NCBI GenBank assembly: GCA_036346375.1 | Contig: CM070515.1 | Location: 21,164,423-21,228,422 of the forward strand | Length of the DNA stretch: 64,000 nt | Direction of reading: 5' to 3' | DNA from: Guadua angustifolia | Lineage: Eukaryota > Streptophyta > Magnoliopsida > Poales > Poaceae | Shown: one piece after another, positions 22,901 through 34,264 of the stretch | Position numbering within the stretch: position 1 is the first letter of the stretch | How the letters are laid out: every line of letters starts with the position of its first letter | Notes under the pieces: model-generated | The model's database searches: none | The model's input: the letters and a program-made list of their open reading frames with translations, nothing else | What the model was told of the DNA's origin: nothing | Program-made: the position numbers and the translations under genes

Positions 22901-25900
22901 AGGTGAGGTTAGTAAGGATAAAGTTAAGATATGCAAATTGAGTTGGTTGGAGTCGGCTCTATATAAAGGAGCCATTGTATTGTTATTTATTAAGCAATGA
23001 AGAAATAATCTAGTCTCCCCTAAAGTTCATCCCATTCCATGGTCCCTCCTTTCTCCTAAGATCCCCCCTCCCTCTCCTTCAGCCAAGCACCGATGCCAAA
23101 ATTTCTGTGGTTTTTAATGAGTGTAGGGCTGACTTCACTGAGATAAAGTCTCTCTTGTTGAAGGTTTAGGTGCAACTTGTGTCAAAGGAGAGTCTACGTC
23201 ACACAGCACTGGTCACATCTCCACCAGTGCCACCCCTAACACCAGTGAAGGAGGAGTCGCAATGTGTTGCCACGATTTCTATGCTGCCACCGCTGCATGT
23301 GGTTGCGCCAAGAGTGCCCTTGCTGAGGAAGAAGGTGGTCGCCAAGCTGCGGGTGTGTCCAGCTGGTGCCATGCCTTTGGGGGTGCGGTGCGCGGTAGGT
23401 TTCATGTGGGGAATTGGTAGACAATATCCTAATTGCCTTATATAAAAGATTGTTATTTGTCTTGTATAGAGATTGCTAGCCTTGTATAAATATTGCTTTA
23501 TATAGGCTTTCCTTCTATACCCTCATATACATGTATATATACTAGTCCATTGGTCTCATATTCAATACAAGTGCAATTCCTAACATGGTATCAAAGCTAC
23601 GTTAGGGTTAGGGTTTACCGGCGTTGCACTTGTGCCTTTTTTTCGGTGGCTCTTCTCACCACCTTTTTGCCCGACTCCTCCCGTTGTCGTCCTCTTCTCG
23701 ACTGATGCCTCCTGATTCTCACGTCTGATTTGGGTCCTCTTAGCTACTTTCTTAGGATTCAGGTTTCTTCTACTTCTAAGGGCTTTGATACATACGTTCA
23801 TGTGTTCCATGTTAGCCACATACGGTATCCTAGTTGCCTTATATAAGAGATCGCTAGTTGTCTTGTATAGAGATTGCTAGCCTTGTATAGATATTGTTGT
23901 ATATAGGCTTTCCTTCTATACCCTCATGTACATGTATATATACTGGCCCATTGGCCTCATGTTCAGCACAAGTGCAATTCCTAACAAGGATCAGATCATC
24001 ATCGCATTTCTCCCATCTTCATCACTTCTTGTGGCTGGAAGCGCACCAATGATGTCCCACACCAACGACCGTCGCCATCAGCAACTTCCTCGATGTCAGG
24101 TGGCGCTAAGGCCCTCATGTCTTTACCATCAACTAAATCTAGGCACTAGGCCGACCAGTGGCACAGTAGGCACAGACAACACGTATGTGTGCGGGCCATG
24201 CCGACACGGCACGAATGATAGAGCCATGCCAGGCCTCACGGCCAAGCAAAATGAGCGGCATGACACACCTGAATGAGCCGTGATTGGGCCGGAACAGCAC
24301 AAAACAGGCCCAATGGGCTTGAAGCAAGCACGACACGCAACAGGGTGCCCTAACACGACACTGCGGCATGCTATATGGCTCACCCTACAACAAATGTTGT
24401 TGCAGTCCTTGTATGCAGATAAAGGGGAAACAACGGAGATACCAAAAGGTGAAAAATGGAGACTGGAGAGTACATGCTCACCGACACCGAGCGCATGCAC
24501 CGAGCTGATGCTTTGTCGTGCCGCTTGCTAATCGCGCCCACACCGACGTGGACGACCATCTTCCCGCTTGCTTCACGCAATCATCGATGTCACCACATCA
24601 GGCGTACTAGGATACTAGGATACCGTATGTGGCTAACATGGATACATGGGCGTACTAGGATCTCTATACAAGACAACTAGCGATCTCTTCTACTTCTAAC
24701 TAGCTAACATGGAACACATGAACGATCTCAACATTGTGGAGTAGCTAGTATGTATGTATGTATGTACATACGTATGTATATTGCTATTGTACTTTCTTCC
24801 TTATTAGGGAACACCACTCTAGGGCGTAAGGTTTTTAACAAGGCATTAATTTTGTATCTATATCCAATAAATAAATAAATAAAATTTAGTTCGTTTTCCC
24901 CCAAATAATTGTATGTATCGGATCCTCGCCGGCGGTCGATGCTCGCTCCTCATCCTTGGTGACGTCCATGTAGACAAGCCGACGACAACAGCGTTCATGA
25001 CTCCACACGTCCAACAGAACAAGGCCTAAGCTATCACGGCGTGCCCTGGGCCTTGCCTAGGTCTTGCTAGAAGCGAGTCAAGCCGACACGACACGATGAG
25101 ATGGCTGTCCAAGCAGGCATGACACACCGTCGCCCAAAACCTGTTGGGCTCGTGACGTGCTGGCACAGCACTGCTCAACTCCCACCTCTACCAATAATCA
25201 TCGTCAACACCATGCCGAGTTCCCATGTAAGGCATCGCAATTGCTCGCCAAAGTGAGACTAGAAAGGGCTGCAACTATGGCTGTCACCGCAACTCGACGA
25301 CGAGCTGCATTTCCGAGAGAAGTTTAATGTCATGTGTTGGGACTGTTACGTGCGTGTGAACAGTACCCGAGATATTGTAGCACCTTGCAAGGGAGGGATT
25401 AGATTAGTTATGATTGAGATTAGTTTAAGAGAATCTTATCAATTAGTTAGTTGGTTAACCAATTTGTTAGGGCCAGCTCCCATAAGAGCATGCAGCAACC
25501 CCTTGGCACATTAAGCAATGAAGATGAATTAATCTAGTCTCTCTTCCAAGGTTTTTCACCCTCATTTATAGTCTAATCTCGTATCCCACCAAGCCAAGGC
25601 CACCTTGCCTTCCTCCCGGTGGTATTTACCCCGTTGTGAACTAAGATTCATGACATGTGCCATTTGCCACATTTTTATTCTGTATTTCTTTCATAAAGTA
25701 CTAATATGGAATTATGGATCATTGATTTCAATGAAGTGGTAACTTGATAGGTCAGAAATTCCTTGCAGATTTGTTAGAGTATATTAGGCAAACACCAGAT
25801 ATGGTTAGTTTAGGATTGATTGTAATCCGTGATAACCTTCCTTATATCTAGGAGAGGCATCTTGCCCTCAAGCCATGTACTCCTATATAAACGACCGAGG

Positions 25901-28900
25901 GCTCAAAGAATATATCATCCCACGATTATATACAATTCTCTTTTCTACATGGTATCACGAGTTTAGGGTTCTCATCCTAGACCTAGCCTTCCAGCATGTA
26001 TCAAGGCCGCCTCGGAGATCGATCTCCACCGGCGCTACTCAGAAGTTAGGTTGCGTGGCGATCCTTCGATCCGCCACGTCCGCTGCCGTCGCGCCACGTC
26101 GTCGCAAAGAAGATCGAGTTCTCCTGGATCCGCGTCGTGGTGGTCGCGTTCCGCTGCCGGCCAAGGCCACGCCATGCCATGCCTCCCCGCCCACACGCTT
26201 ATCGTGGTGACAAATTGGGTGGGCTGCTGCGTCCAAGCTTCCTCCACTCGCCGTGTGTGATGGCCGAGGAGGAACGCTTGATCAGAGGTGCCTTCTGCCG
26301 CCGGCGGCCCCTCCGCGTTCCACGCCGCCGTGGTTCTACGGGTCCTCCTCCACTTCGCTCGCCGCGCCATCTCCGCCACTGGTCATCGTGTTGCCGATCG
26401 AGCCCTCCGCGGCCGGCCTCGCCCATGGCTCCGCCGCTGGGGCCCTCCGCCGGTCCGGTCATGCCACGCCGCGCTACGGCCACCCCGCCGATGGTTCATT
26501 GGCCATGAGACGATGGGGCTATGGGTACCAGATCTGATTCTTCTTCTTTCTTTTATTTTTTTTTCTCCCGATCGAGATCGGGTTTATATCGCCACCGCCA
26601 CGGCCTCGCGCTTCTTCGACATCGCATCGACAACACCGCTTCCTCATCTTCTTCGATCAGGCGGCATGACATGGCTCGCGGCGTATTCGAACGCTGCGTG
26701 TGCGCGCTTCTTTGCTCGCGACATCGACCTCGCCGGCTCGTCGTCGCCACCACCGACGGAGGTTCCACCTTCGACTCCGTCTCGCCGCCTACCGATCAAC
26801 CGATCACGTGCGACCATCCTCCCGTGACGCTCGTCGTCTACTACTGCTACTTTTCCAAGCACAAAAATGGCCGCGCCGCTTCCTCGGCAAAGTTAGCCGC
26901 CGTCTGTCGTCGTCTCGCCATTGCACCTCCATCGCTGCCGACTACGTCGCCGCTGCGTCTCTCGCGATGGTCTTCTCCATTGCTCGAAGTTCTTCGCCGA
27001 CTTCTTGAAAGCACCGCCGCCGTGACACTCGGCGCCACCGTGGTTCTCCTCGTGCGTTACGGCTCTCTCCGCCGCCACCGAGCCTTGGTGCGCCGCCCAT
27101 CTACTTCTTCGACTTCGTTCACCACAACCTCATCGCCAAAAGCCGCCTTCGCCTCGCCTACTTCGCCCACTCCGACAACCACGGGTGCGCCGGCACCTTC
27201 TTCCACGCCGTTCTTTTGCGACCGCAACCGCTGGAGGCCTTCGCTGGTCCTTTAGACGCCGACGCATGGTTGGGGCCTCTCGCTTAGTACGTCCCAGATC
27301 GGTAACACCGGCGTTTTCGTTCGTTCGACGCGTTCCGGGCTCAGCAAACCGGCAGACGCCTCGTCCATACGGCTCGACATGTCGACTTCGCATTGACCTT
27401 CTTCTTCATCGATGCGCCGCGTCTTCGTCTATGGCGCTCCTCTATCGCGCCTCCTGGCGCCTTTAGCGCTCGCGACTTAAGCGGCTCCTCTTGGCGACCT
27501 CAACGGCTCCTCGACCACGCTACCCTTCAGACGCACCTCGACACGGCTCTCGCCTCGTGCTTGGCTACTTGACATGGGCACAAGGGCTACCGCTTTGCTT
27601 GAGCAACCTCGTCGGCTTCCACTCCACCACAAGATTCGTGACGATCGATCGATTCTGATCATGGGATGTCACTGTCGCTTTTCTACATCTCATCGTCATG
27701 CGCCACTCCTCACAGGATCATGGGATGTTAGAGTATATTAGGCAAAGACCAGATATGGTTAGTTTAGGATTGATTGTAATCCGTGATAACCTTCTTTATA
27801 TCTAGGAGAGGCATCTTGCCCTCCAAGCCATGTACTCTATATAAACAAATTGAGGGCTCAAAGAATATATCATCCCACGATTACACAATTCTCTCTTTTC
27901 TACAGTATTGCACATTAATTAACACAAAACTTTTTCAATGTAAAATCTTTCAGTCTCCACCTTGAATTGAATTACTCCATCATTCTTTTTAAAAGTTTCT
28001 TATTTCCATTCTTATATTTTAGGAGAATATTCAAATTTACAACAACAACCAATTCTTTTGTCCCAAACAAGTTGGAGTAGGCACAAATTTAAGTAGGAAA
28101 AAAAAACTAATGGGACATACTTTGGGAAAAGTATGCTTTGTAAACTGTAGTAATTAAATAGACAACGTGTTGGAGCTGCAACATGTATCAAAAGAGAAGC
28201 GATAATAATTGAGTCAGCAACTGAACACTTACTGTACAACCCAAGGGCTTTGGACAGCCTTCAAAAAACATAAGGGTCTTCAGCATTTTCTTCCCACCTT
28301 CTCCAGCTGTCCCATGCTCCTCAACATACTTCTCCACATGGAATAAGTCACAATGCCCAAGCTTTTGGGATGACAAATAATCAATTGAGGGAACTATATG
28401 AGCACCAGTGCACCGGGATATCCTTTCCAGAAGTGGCTTTTTTATATTCAGAACAAGTGAAATGTTTTTCTCCAGAAATAAATCCTGAGCATAACGAGAC
28501 ACAGATTTCTCTACCAATACAACACTTGGTTGGTGTGCTTTGATCTTTGCAAATGCCATCTTCAAATAATCTGTTTCCTGGAGTCAAAAAAAGGCATGAC
28601 AATGGATCATTAACAACAATCCTCAATCTATACCACACCCAGTCAGTGCGCTTTGGTTTTACAGGATATGCATGAAAAGAGATTCATGGGTAATACCTGC
28701 TGCAGTAAAGTATCAAAACTTGAAAGCAAATTCGAAACACGCTGATATTCAAGTGCACCACCAAGAATTAGGATTCGTGGCTTTTCTTTTTTTGATGCCA
28801 TACGTCGGTGAGCAACATTCTTCTTACAAACAACTCCTCTTACAACAAAACTGGAAACGAAGAAATTTTAGAAAACAAATAAGTTCTTACCTGGAACACT

Positions 28901-31558
28901 AAAGAAATGCTAGAAAAAGAAAGAAACTATGAAATTCAAAGTGCTATAACTTGAAGAAAAAAAAAGGTTGCCAACAAGTAGCATCATAGGACATTTAAAT
29001 TATAAAGCAGTGTGATATTCATATTAGCACTGCATAAACCAGAAGGCAAAGGAATATAGTGTATAAATGTAAAATCATCAGACTATGTAAATGTGATGAC
29101 ATGGAACAGTGAATTTGTTTACCTGTCACTTGGACTACCACAAGCCAAGCATTTCACCTTCACATAGCCACCAGGGTCCATCCGCCCTCCTTTGCTGGTA
29201 TCTGGTTTCAGAAGGGATGCAGCTTCCCAAGATAAAAAAGTAACTATATCTAGCCAACTCTCTTTGCCAGTTATATCAGCCAATGGTACCTTTTCGACCT
29301 GGAGAAGTTGAGCAACCAATGCTCGAAAATGTCCATCAACAATGTTTTTCATGGCTTTCTTGTGTTCCTCAGCTGATTTATCTCTACTTCGACAGTGTCC
29401 ACTGCCAAAGCTGTTTGAGCGCAAATATCCCCACTCTCCTGTGGCATCCTCCCCATCATCATCATCACATAGAGCACCATCATTGTCATCCTCTTCATCC
29501 TCGGGTTCAGGAGGTAACCAAAGTGAGCTATTGTTTTCAAAGTCCACAGGTTCATTTTCTAGCACTTCCATGCTATACAAGGAAGAAGATCGAGCATTGC
29601 ACTCCTCACTATTATCGATGCTGTGATCTCCAATCTTATCTATTCCCACAGAATCAACAAAGGCAGTCTTATCTTGCCTTGGGGATACAGATTCTTTTGC
29701 ATCATCACTACAGTCAACTTGATGACCATCAAAACACATAGGTCCATAGTATTCATCGGAATTTTGCAAGTGTTGTGCTTTCGAATCTGAACGGAAAACT
29801 GCATAGTCATCATCTTCATCGTCACTCCTAGCACAAAATAAATGCTGGATTAATCACAAGAATCAAGAATATAACTTGCAATTTAGCCTTTGTTTGATTT
29901 GTTGATTGCTGATTCCTCTGCACAATGTTTTCCAAAGAATAGAGCTTGAAAAATAAGTAAACTAATACAAGAGCTGGAGTGCTTAAAATAAAGTGACTTC
30001 ATGGCATCCAGCTAAATTCACTGTTTTTCTGCAGAATAAGCACATATTGAAAAAATGAACAAAATAATATGATTATAATAAGCCTTCTCACTGTTGCTTG
30101 CAACAGTGCTACGATTTGGTTTTTGGCACAGAGGAGCAATAGCAAGTTGCAAATTTAAGTCAACGAGCACCAAAAAGATTCTATCAAGTGTCAAACTTGT
30201 TGATATGTTGGTATCATGACACAGCAGGGCAAGTAAACCGGAATGCCACCATAATGAGTTGCAACAAATTCTTCGCACCATGCAAATTATTGAGAAGAAA
30301 AAAGAAAGAAGTAATGAAATGGTGATATCTCGACCAGCACCCTTCATCTTCTACTTGGTCCAGGGATGATGATTAACAGTGTAACAGATTACAGTCACCC
30401 TTTGTCAGTTAACCAGCAACCAACAGATTATGAATTTCCGTATGCTTGTATGACACTACCATGAATAATTGAATACGAACTTCAGGAGGCGCATAATTGA
30501 GACTAGTTTGGTGGCACACTATAATGGACCACATATGGATCCCTAACAAACAACAGTACTTCAAATTTGAGCTATTATTTGTTCAAACAAGATAGCAGTT
30601 CCATTTAGGCATGTACCAAAAGTGATGTTAGTGGGCAAGCTCTCAATATAAAATATCCAAAAAGTTCCTGTACTGGGATTTGCTTAGTCCAAGCGCCCAT
30701 AAGGAAAAATATTATGGCAAAATAAGTAACTAGCTCTTGTAACAGAATCTCAGAAGTGTGGGTTCAAAATTTCAAATTAATAATCGGCCAATCAATGCAA
30801 ATAATATTTCTTTGTCGATGACATTGTAAAAAGTTATATTTCAATTTCTTAACGAACAAAGCACGAAACCCAAAAAGGCTATACCTATTCAAGCAAAAGT
30901 TGAATGGATTCGACGGGTTGTCCACATAAGCCGCAGGCTCCATCACAGCTTGCTGCGTCTCCGGACAACCATCGCCCTGGCCGTCGGCCGGCACGGATGC
31001 TAAGGCCGTGTAGCTGACATTCGCGTAAGACGACATCTGGCCGTTCGTCCCCGCGCTGCTACGCCCGGTCGAGCTCGACTTGTCGCTCCCAACGCTCGCG
31101 GCCGACGGCGACGCGCTCAGCACCGGGCTCGACGGCTGCGCCACGTCCCTCCGCGTGGCCGCCTCCTCCTCCAGCCAGCGCTTGAAGCAGTAGCTGCAGA
31201 CCCTGATCCGCTCAAAGTCCTCCCGAGCCGCGTCCCCCGGCGCGCGCGGCACGGAGTTGGCCGTGCACCGGGCGCAGAACACGCGGCCGCAGTGTCGGCA
31301 GTGGTGGCGCCGGTTCAAGATGGTGAACTGCGCGTCGCAGTCGTAGCAAACACGGCAGCTCTGGTCCGGCATCCAGAAGTCCCTCGACAAGTCATGCGGC
31401 TGCGGCTGCGGCTGCGGCGCCGGCGACCCCGCCGCCGCAGCAGAAGTCTGCCGCGGCGCAGGCGGCGGCGGCGGCGGCGAGTGCTCACCCCGCCGCGGCA
31501 TCCACGACTTCACTGTTCCGAACAACTCCACAAGCCGCCCCTCCGGTGATCCCATCAT
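16935..31558 (-). CDS. FAB1: FAB1-type 1-phosphatidylinositol-3-phosphate 5-kinase
   Basis: The enzyme phosphorylates PI3P to PI(3,5)P2 on endosomes and the vacuole. Coding exons, in order: 31558-30885, 29827-29123, 28838-28697, 28577-28233, 22798-21882, 21778-21450, 21381-21258, 21181-21011, 20887-19424, 18458-18195, 17258-16935 (stop TAA 16937-16935). All junctions are GT-AG and in phase except inside exon 5, where the frame changes near 22370. The product is about 1,800 residues, usual for the family. Exon 1 has a FYVE domain (about residues 60-130; WMPD, RRHHCRHCG, RVC) that binds PI3P. Exons 2-5 hold the chaperonin-like TCP1/Cpn60 domain (PRILILGGALEYQRVSN). Exons 9-11 hold the lipid kinase (RFIIKQVTKTE, RLYDLKGSSRSRYN, MDYSLLVGVD, IIDFMRQYTW). 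The start is ATG 31558 or 31555; MGSPEG at 31555 matches the family best. Whether exon 5 is functional is the main doubt. Confidence 0.9.
23405..23986 (+). mobile_element. Small TRIM-like LTR element, nested
   Basis: Two LTRs of about 180 bp (23405-23585 and 23810-23986) share TTGTCTTGTATAGAGATTGC and TATAGGCTTTCCTTCTATAC. They both end CAATTCCTAACA. The primer-binding site TGGTATCAAAGC follows the first LTR at 23586. The internal part is only about 224 bp, the size of a TRIM (terminal-repeat retrotransposon in miniature). No clean 5 bp duplication is seen, and inverted pieces of the same sequence occur at 24590-24720, so the locus is rearranged. Confidence 0.65.
24590..24720 (-). repeat. Inverted fragments of the TRIM-like element
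   Basis: GGATACCGTATGTGGCTAAC and TCTCTATACAAGACAACTAG here are reverse complements of sequence at 23810-23871. AGCTAACATGGAACACATGA is the reverse complement of sequence near 23797-23815. The order is scrambled, so more than one rearrangement is needed. Confidence 0.7.
25772..27904 (+). mobile_element. Non-autonomous LTR element with GC-rich interior
   Basis: Two closely similar LTRs of 178-179 bp (25772-25949 and 27726-27904) begin TGTTAGAGTATATTAGGC and end TTTTCTACA. A primer-binding site (TGGTATCACGAG) starts at 25950. The interior of about 1.8 kb is strongly GC-rich and C/T-skewed. It has one 244-codon reading frame (26521-27255) of arginine- and serine-rich, low-complexity sequence and no gag or pol motif. 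Flanking 5-mers AGATT and GTATT match only partly. It lies antisense to FAB1 in intron 4. Confidence 0.75.
26521..27255 (+). CDS. Doubtful 244-codon frame in the LTR element
   Basis: This is the longest open frame in the GC-rich interior. The translation is rich in Arg, Ser, Thr and Pro without any domain I recognise. Other frames on both strands are also open here, as expected of GC-rich DNA. It is probably not a real gene; it could be a decayed captured exon. Confidence 0.15.
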   Translation: MGTRSDSSSFFYFFFSRSRSGLYRHRHGLALLRHRIDNTASSSSSIRRHDMARGVFERCVCALLCSRHRPRRLVVATTDGGSTFDSVSPPTDQPITCDHPPVTLVVYYCYFSKHKNGRAASSAKLAAVCRRLAIAPPSLPTTSPLRLSRWSSPLLEVLRRLLESTAAVTLGATVVLLVRYGSLRRHRALVRRPSTSSTSFTTTSSPKAAFASPTSPTPTTTGAPAPSSTPFFCDRNRWRPSLVL

Positions 31559-32065
31559 CCACAACGCCACGCGCACCACCACCACCACCGCCAGCAACAG
31601 CCCAACCCCTCATGCTCGATCCGGCGACGCCTCAATCCGCATAACTCTCGCCGCTTCCGAACCCAAAACAGCTCCCACCTCCCCGCCGCAACCCGCCCCA
31701 AAAGATCAGATCACTTCAATCGGCAGCGACTAGCAGCTCGTCGCCCGAATTGGGCAGGAGAACCCCAAGCTCACCACGAATTCGAAGGCGCTGGATCGAA
31801 CGGGAGCAACCAGGATTTGCGGGAGGGGAAGTGATTTGGCTCGAGGAAAGATGGATAATTTTGGCAGGGATTAGGAGGCGTGAGCGTTCCAGAAGGGCGC
31901 CAGTGGAGCACGGGAAGCTGGAGGGTGCAGATTCACGGGGGCGGGATGGATAGAAAGGGAGGGGACGCCGATTAACTGACGCGTCTAGATTTTTTTTTCA
32001 AATCTTTTTCGGGCTTGGATTTGGGTTTTTCTTCCCTTTTTTTTCTTTTTGATTGGTGTAGTTTG
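31559..32065 (-). promoter_or_regulatory. FAB1 5' UTR and promoter region
   Basis: This is the upstream side of the FAB1 start codon. The first about 150 bp remain GC-rich, as is usual for 5' UTRs of grass genes, and the GC content falls past about 31980. No TATA box can be picked with confidence. An upstream frame starting at TTG 31597 is not used as the start because it lacks an ATG. Confidence 0.45.
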
Positions 32066-32774
32066 TTTCTTCTCTTTCCCTCTACTTTTTGGTTATTTTC
32101 TTTTCTTGCCGCCACGGCTAACTCCTGTGTGCGAAAGAGACCCTGGATGGTTTTCTTTCACGATTTTTCTTGCGTTGGCTTGCACTTTCTAGCCTGTATT
32201 ATGGGTTTTCTTTCAGCCAGTAATTCAATTGCTTCGCATGTTTCTTATTAAAAAAATTTTGTGTTTCTGTCGTGTGACTCGTACTCGGGTGTTTATGGGT
32301 AAACCTAATTTTCCTTTTTACAACATGTTGCGCCATACAATCATACATGCTGTAAAGATGAGGATCCCAGCTAATCTTTTTTTTTTTTTGTACTCATTGT
32401 TTTCTTTCCTCGCCTCTTTGTTATTTTCTTTTCTTCGTGACATTAGCTTTTCTCTAGTGTGTACAATAGATGAATTTGTGGTGTTTGCCGTTTAGGTAAT
32501 TACTCTTTTAAAAGTTTATCATAGTTTACCTTTATACGAATAAAACAATTATTTCAGACGTATCCTGTTAGAAATTTTGTACGTTTGTCTCCTACCGATT
32601 CATGTTTGGGTGTTTATGATTAAACCTTATTTCCCATTTTACAATGTAGTTCTACTAACCTTGTTTGTTTTTATTGTTTTTGTTTTTGTTTTTTTTGGTT
32701 ATGTGCTTTTCTTGTCGCTGCAATTTTCTCAGTGAGTGTTGAGGTGCTTTGGTGGTTTTCTTTCGTTTACTTGC
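32066..32774. repeat. Diverged tandem copies of a T-rich unit
   Basis: Units starting near 32090, 32405 and 32695 share the run GGTTATTTTCTTTTCTTG (with changes), and later a segment like GGGTGTTTATGGGTAAACCT (32288 and 32607). They look like three old tandem copies of a roughly 300 bp sequence. The third is interrupted by the CACTA element and seems to resume after 33987 (TTTTCCCCTTTTCTATG). No gene is seen. Confidence 0.5.
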
Positions 32775-33042
32775 CACTGTTACAAAAGGGATTATAATAG
32801 ACACCACATCACTAACTATTAAAACCATCTGTGATGAGAGGCATATCATAGACGGTTTTAGCCAAAAACCTTCTGTGATAGCCGTTTCTAGTAAATAAAA
32901 ACAGAGAGCACCGATCTCCTCTGATATTTTTGGGCTTCTAAGCTATTTTTGAAGTGGTTATGATTGAGAGGCAATCTAATAAAAAGAGACTTTGAATTTG
33001 GAAGTATGATTGTAGATCCTTCTGTTCTAGATCATCTAAGGT

Positions 33043-33460
33043 TAATAATTGGTTCAAATTTGCATTATATTTAAGATCTAACTTGGTAAAGAGGAAAATA
33101 AAGATAGTTTCTAAATCTAGCTTAGTGTAGATCCATTTATTCTCTATGATGTAAAGTAATAATTGGTTCTAATTGCATTATACTCACTATGTAGATGGTT
33201 ACTTAAAGGAATGTGATCTAGGCTAATAATTGGTTGTAATAGCATTATATTCAAAGTATATACATCTAGCTTGGTAAAGAGGGAATTGAAGATGATTTTG
33301 ATATAGCTTGGTGTGGATCCATTTGTTCTTTTTATCTAAAGTAGTAATTGGTTCTAATTGCATTATACTCAAGATGTAGCTAGCTATGTAAAGAAAGAAT
33401 TGAAGATGTTAAGTTTAAATTTAGCTTACATATGTTTATATATCTGTTTATTCTTTGTGA
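33043..33460 (+). repeat. Imperfect tandem repeats inside the CACTA element
   Basis: Four units begin with TAATAATTGGTT or a close variant at 33043, 33157, 33224 and 33342. They share GCATTATACTCA and TTGGTAAAGAGGGAATTGAA. Spacing is 114, 67 and 118 bp, so one unit is shortened. Confidence 0.7.
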
Positions 33461-33584
33461 TGTAAGGAGCTATATAAGTTAATCGGTAAGTTTAAATGTA
33501 GCTTATATATAGTATATGTGTGCATGTGTACTACTAGTATACTTAATTCATTATTTAACACCTATTGTTACATACGTATCATAG

Positions 33585-33880
33585 ATGGACCGAAGCTGGA
33601 TATACGCTGAGAACCATACAAGCGTCGAGTACATTAATGGCGTCTCCGCTTTTACAAGAGCTGCAAAGGAAGATATGTTGAATAAGAGGGTGGAATTTAT
33701 GTCTTGTCCATGTATTAATTGTGAGAATCTGATAATGTTTTGAAACCAAGCATAGATCGAAGCACACTTGATTCTAGGGGTTTCAAAAGGAAATATACAT
33801 GTTGGACCAATCACAGTGAAGAGCACATTATGCAGGAAACAAGTAGTCCTAACATCGTCGATGAAATCAATGATACTCCG
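33585..33880 (+). pseudogene. Transposase-associated domain relic of a CACTA element
   Basis: From ATG 33585 the plus strand reads MDRSWIYAENHTSVEYINGV and then MSCPCINCEN, followed by a stop. This is the N-terminal domain usual in TNP2-type CACTA transposase proteins (Transpos_assoc: MDRSWMY..YINGV..CPCxxC). Later in-frame scraps (NIVDEINDTPDNTDG) follow. The longer antisense frame at 33551-33979 is a shadow. Confidence 0.7.
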
Positions 33881-34264
33881 GATAATACAGATGGTTTGAC
33901 ACAAACAGATTGATACAAATAGTTCACAAAACCGTTTGTGATGTAGTTTGTGAATCATCTGTGATAGGCTTGTGCGCAATAGTGTGCTCTTCCAATTTTA
34001 TTGCATTTTTCCCCTTTTCTATGAATAATCAATTTGTTCAGCATGTTTCTCATTTCAAAATTTGTATGACTATCCTCTACGTAGGGGTGATATTGGCTCG
34101 GATACTTGCCGACCAAGCTAGACTTATTCGGATTCAGCTAGCTTGGACTCAGAAAAGAATACAACTAGTTTCATTAGAAATGAATATGAATATGGTATGG
34201 TACTACTCGATAGCTACGACATCGGCATCGGCTAGCCGACCCTAGACATCATTCGGCTAACCTT

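Larger units (their letters stand above)
22830..25655 (+). mobile_element. LTR retroelement in FAB1 intron 4, non-coding
   Basis: Two diverged direct repeats start TGTCTTGTGCTGG (22830) and TGTCATGTGTTGG (25328). They share GTGCGTGTGAACAGT, ACCTTGCAAGGGAGG and AAGCAATGAAGA. The whole is flanked by the exact 5 bp duplication TGTGC (22825-22829, 25656-25660), and the right LTR ends TGACA. The right LTR is about 328 bp. I see no gag or pol inside, so it is a non-autonomous or gutted element. It contains the smaller element at 23405-23986. Confidence 0.75.
22799..28232 (-). other. FAB1 intron 4, enlarged by LTR elements
   Basis: The intron runs from donor GT at 28232-28231 (after ...GGTTGTACA) to acceptor AG at 22800-22799 (before ATCTTGCTC). 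It is 5.4 kb long, against about 80-2,100 bp for most other introns of the gene. Nearly all the extra length is three LTR elements on the opposite strand (22830-25655, 23405-23986 nested in it, and 25772-27904). Phase is kept across it (C-T then I-L-L-K), so splicing can in principle still join the exons. Confidence 0.8.
32775..33984. mobile_element. Small CACTA element (1.2 kb)
   Basis: The element begins CACTGTTACAAAAGG and ends with AGTG, preceded by GCGCAAT (reverse complement CACTATTGCGC). It is flanked by the exact 3 bp duplication TGC (32772-32774, 33985-33987), the size made by CACTA/En-Spm elements. Subterminal ATCTGTGAT motifs occur near both ends. The centre has imperfect tandem repeats and a piece of transposase-associated sequence. 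It cannot code for a transposase and is non-autonomous. Confidence 0.85.

Noticed and set aside
31292..31549. Plus-strand Arg-rich reading frame opposite FAB1 exon 1
   Set aside because: It is a shadow of the GC-rich FYVE exon and has no domain.
31559..31597. Upstream start of FAB1 giving an MLAVVVVV leader
   Set aside because: That start codon is TTG; the first ATG is at 31558.
33551..33979. 142-codon minus frame in the small CACTA element
   Set aside because: The real relic (MDRSW...YINGV) is on the plus strand.
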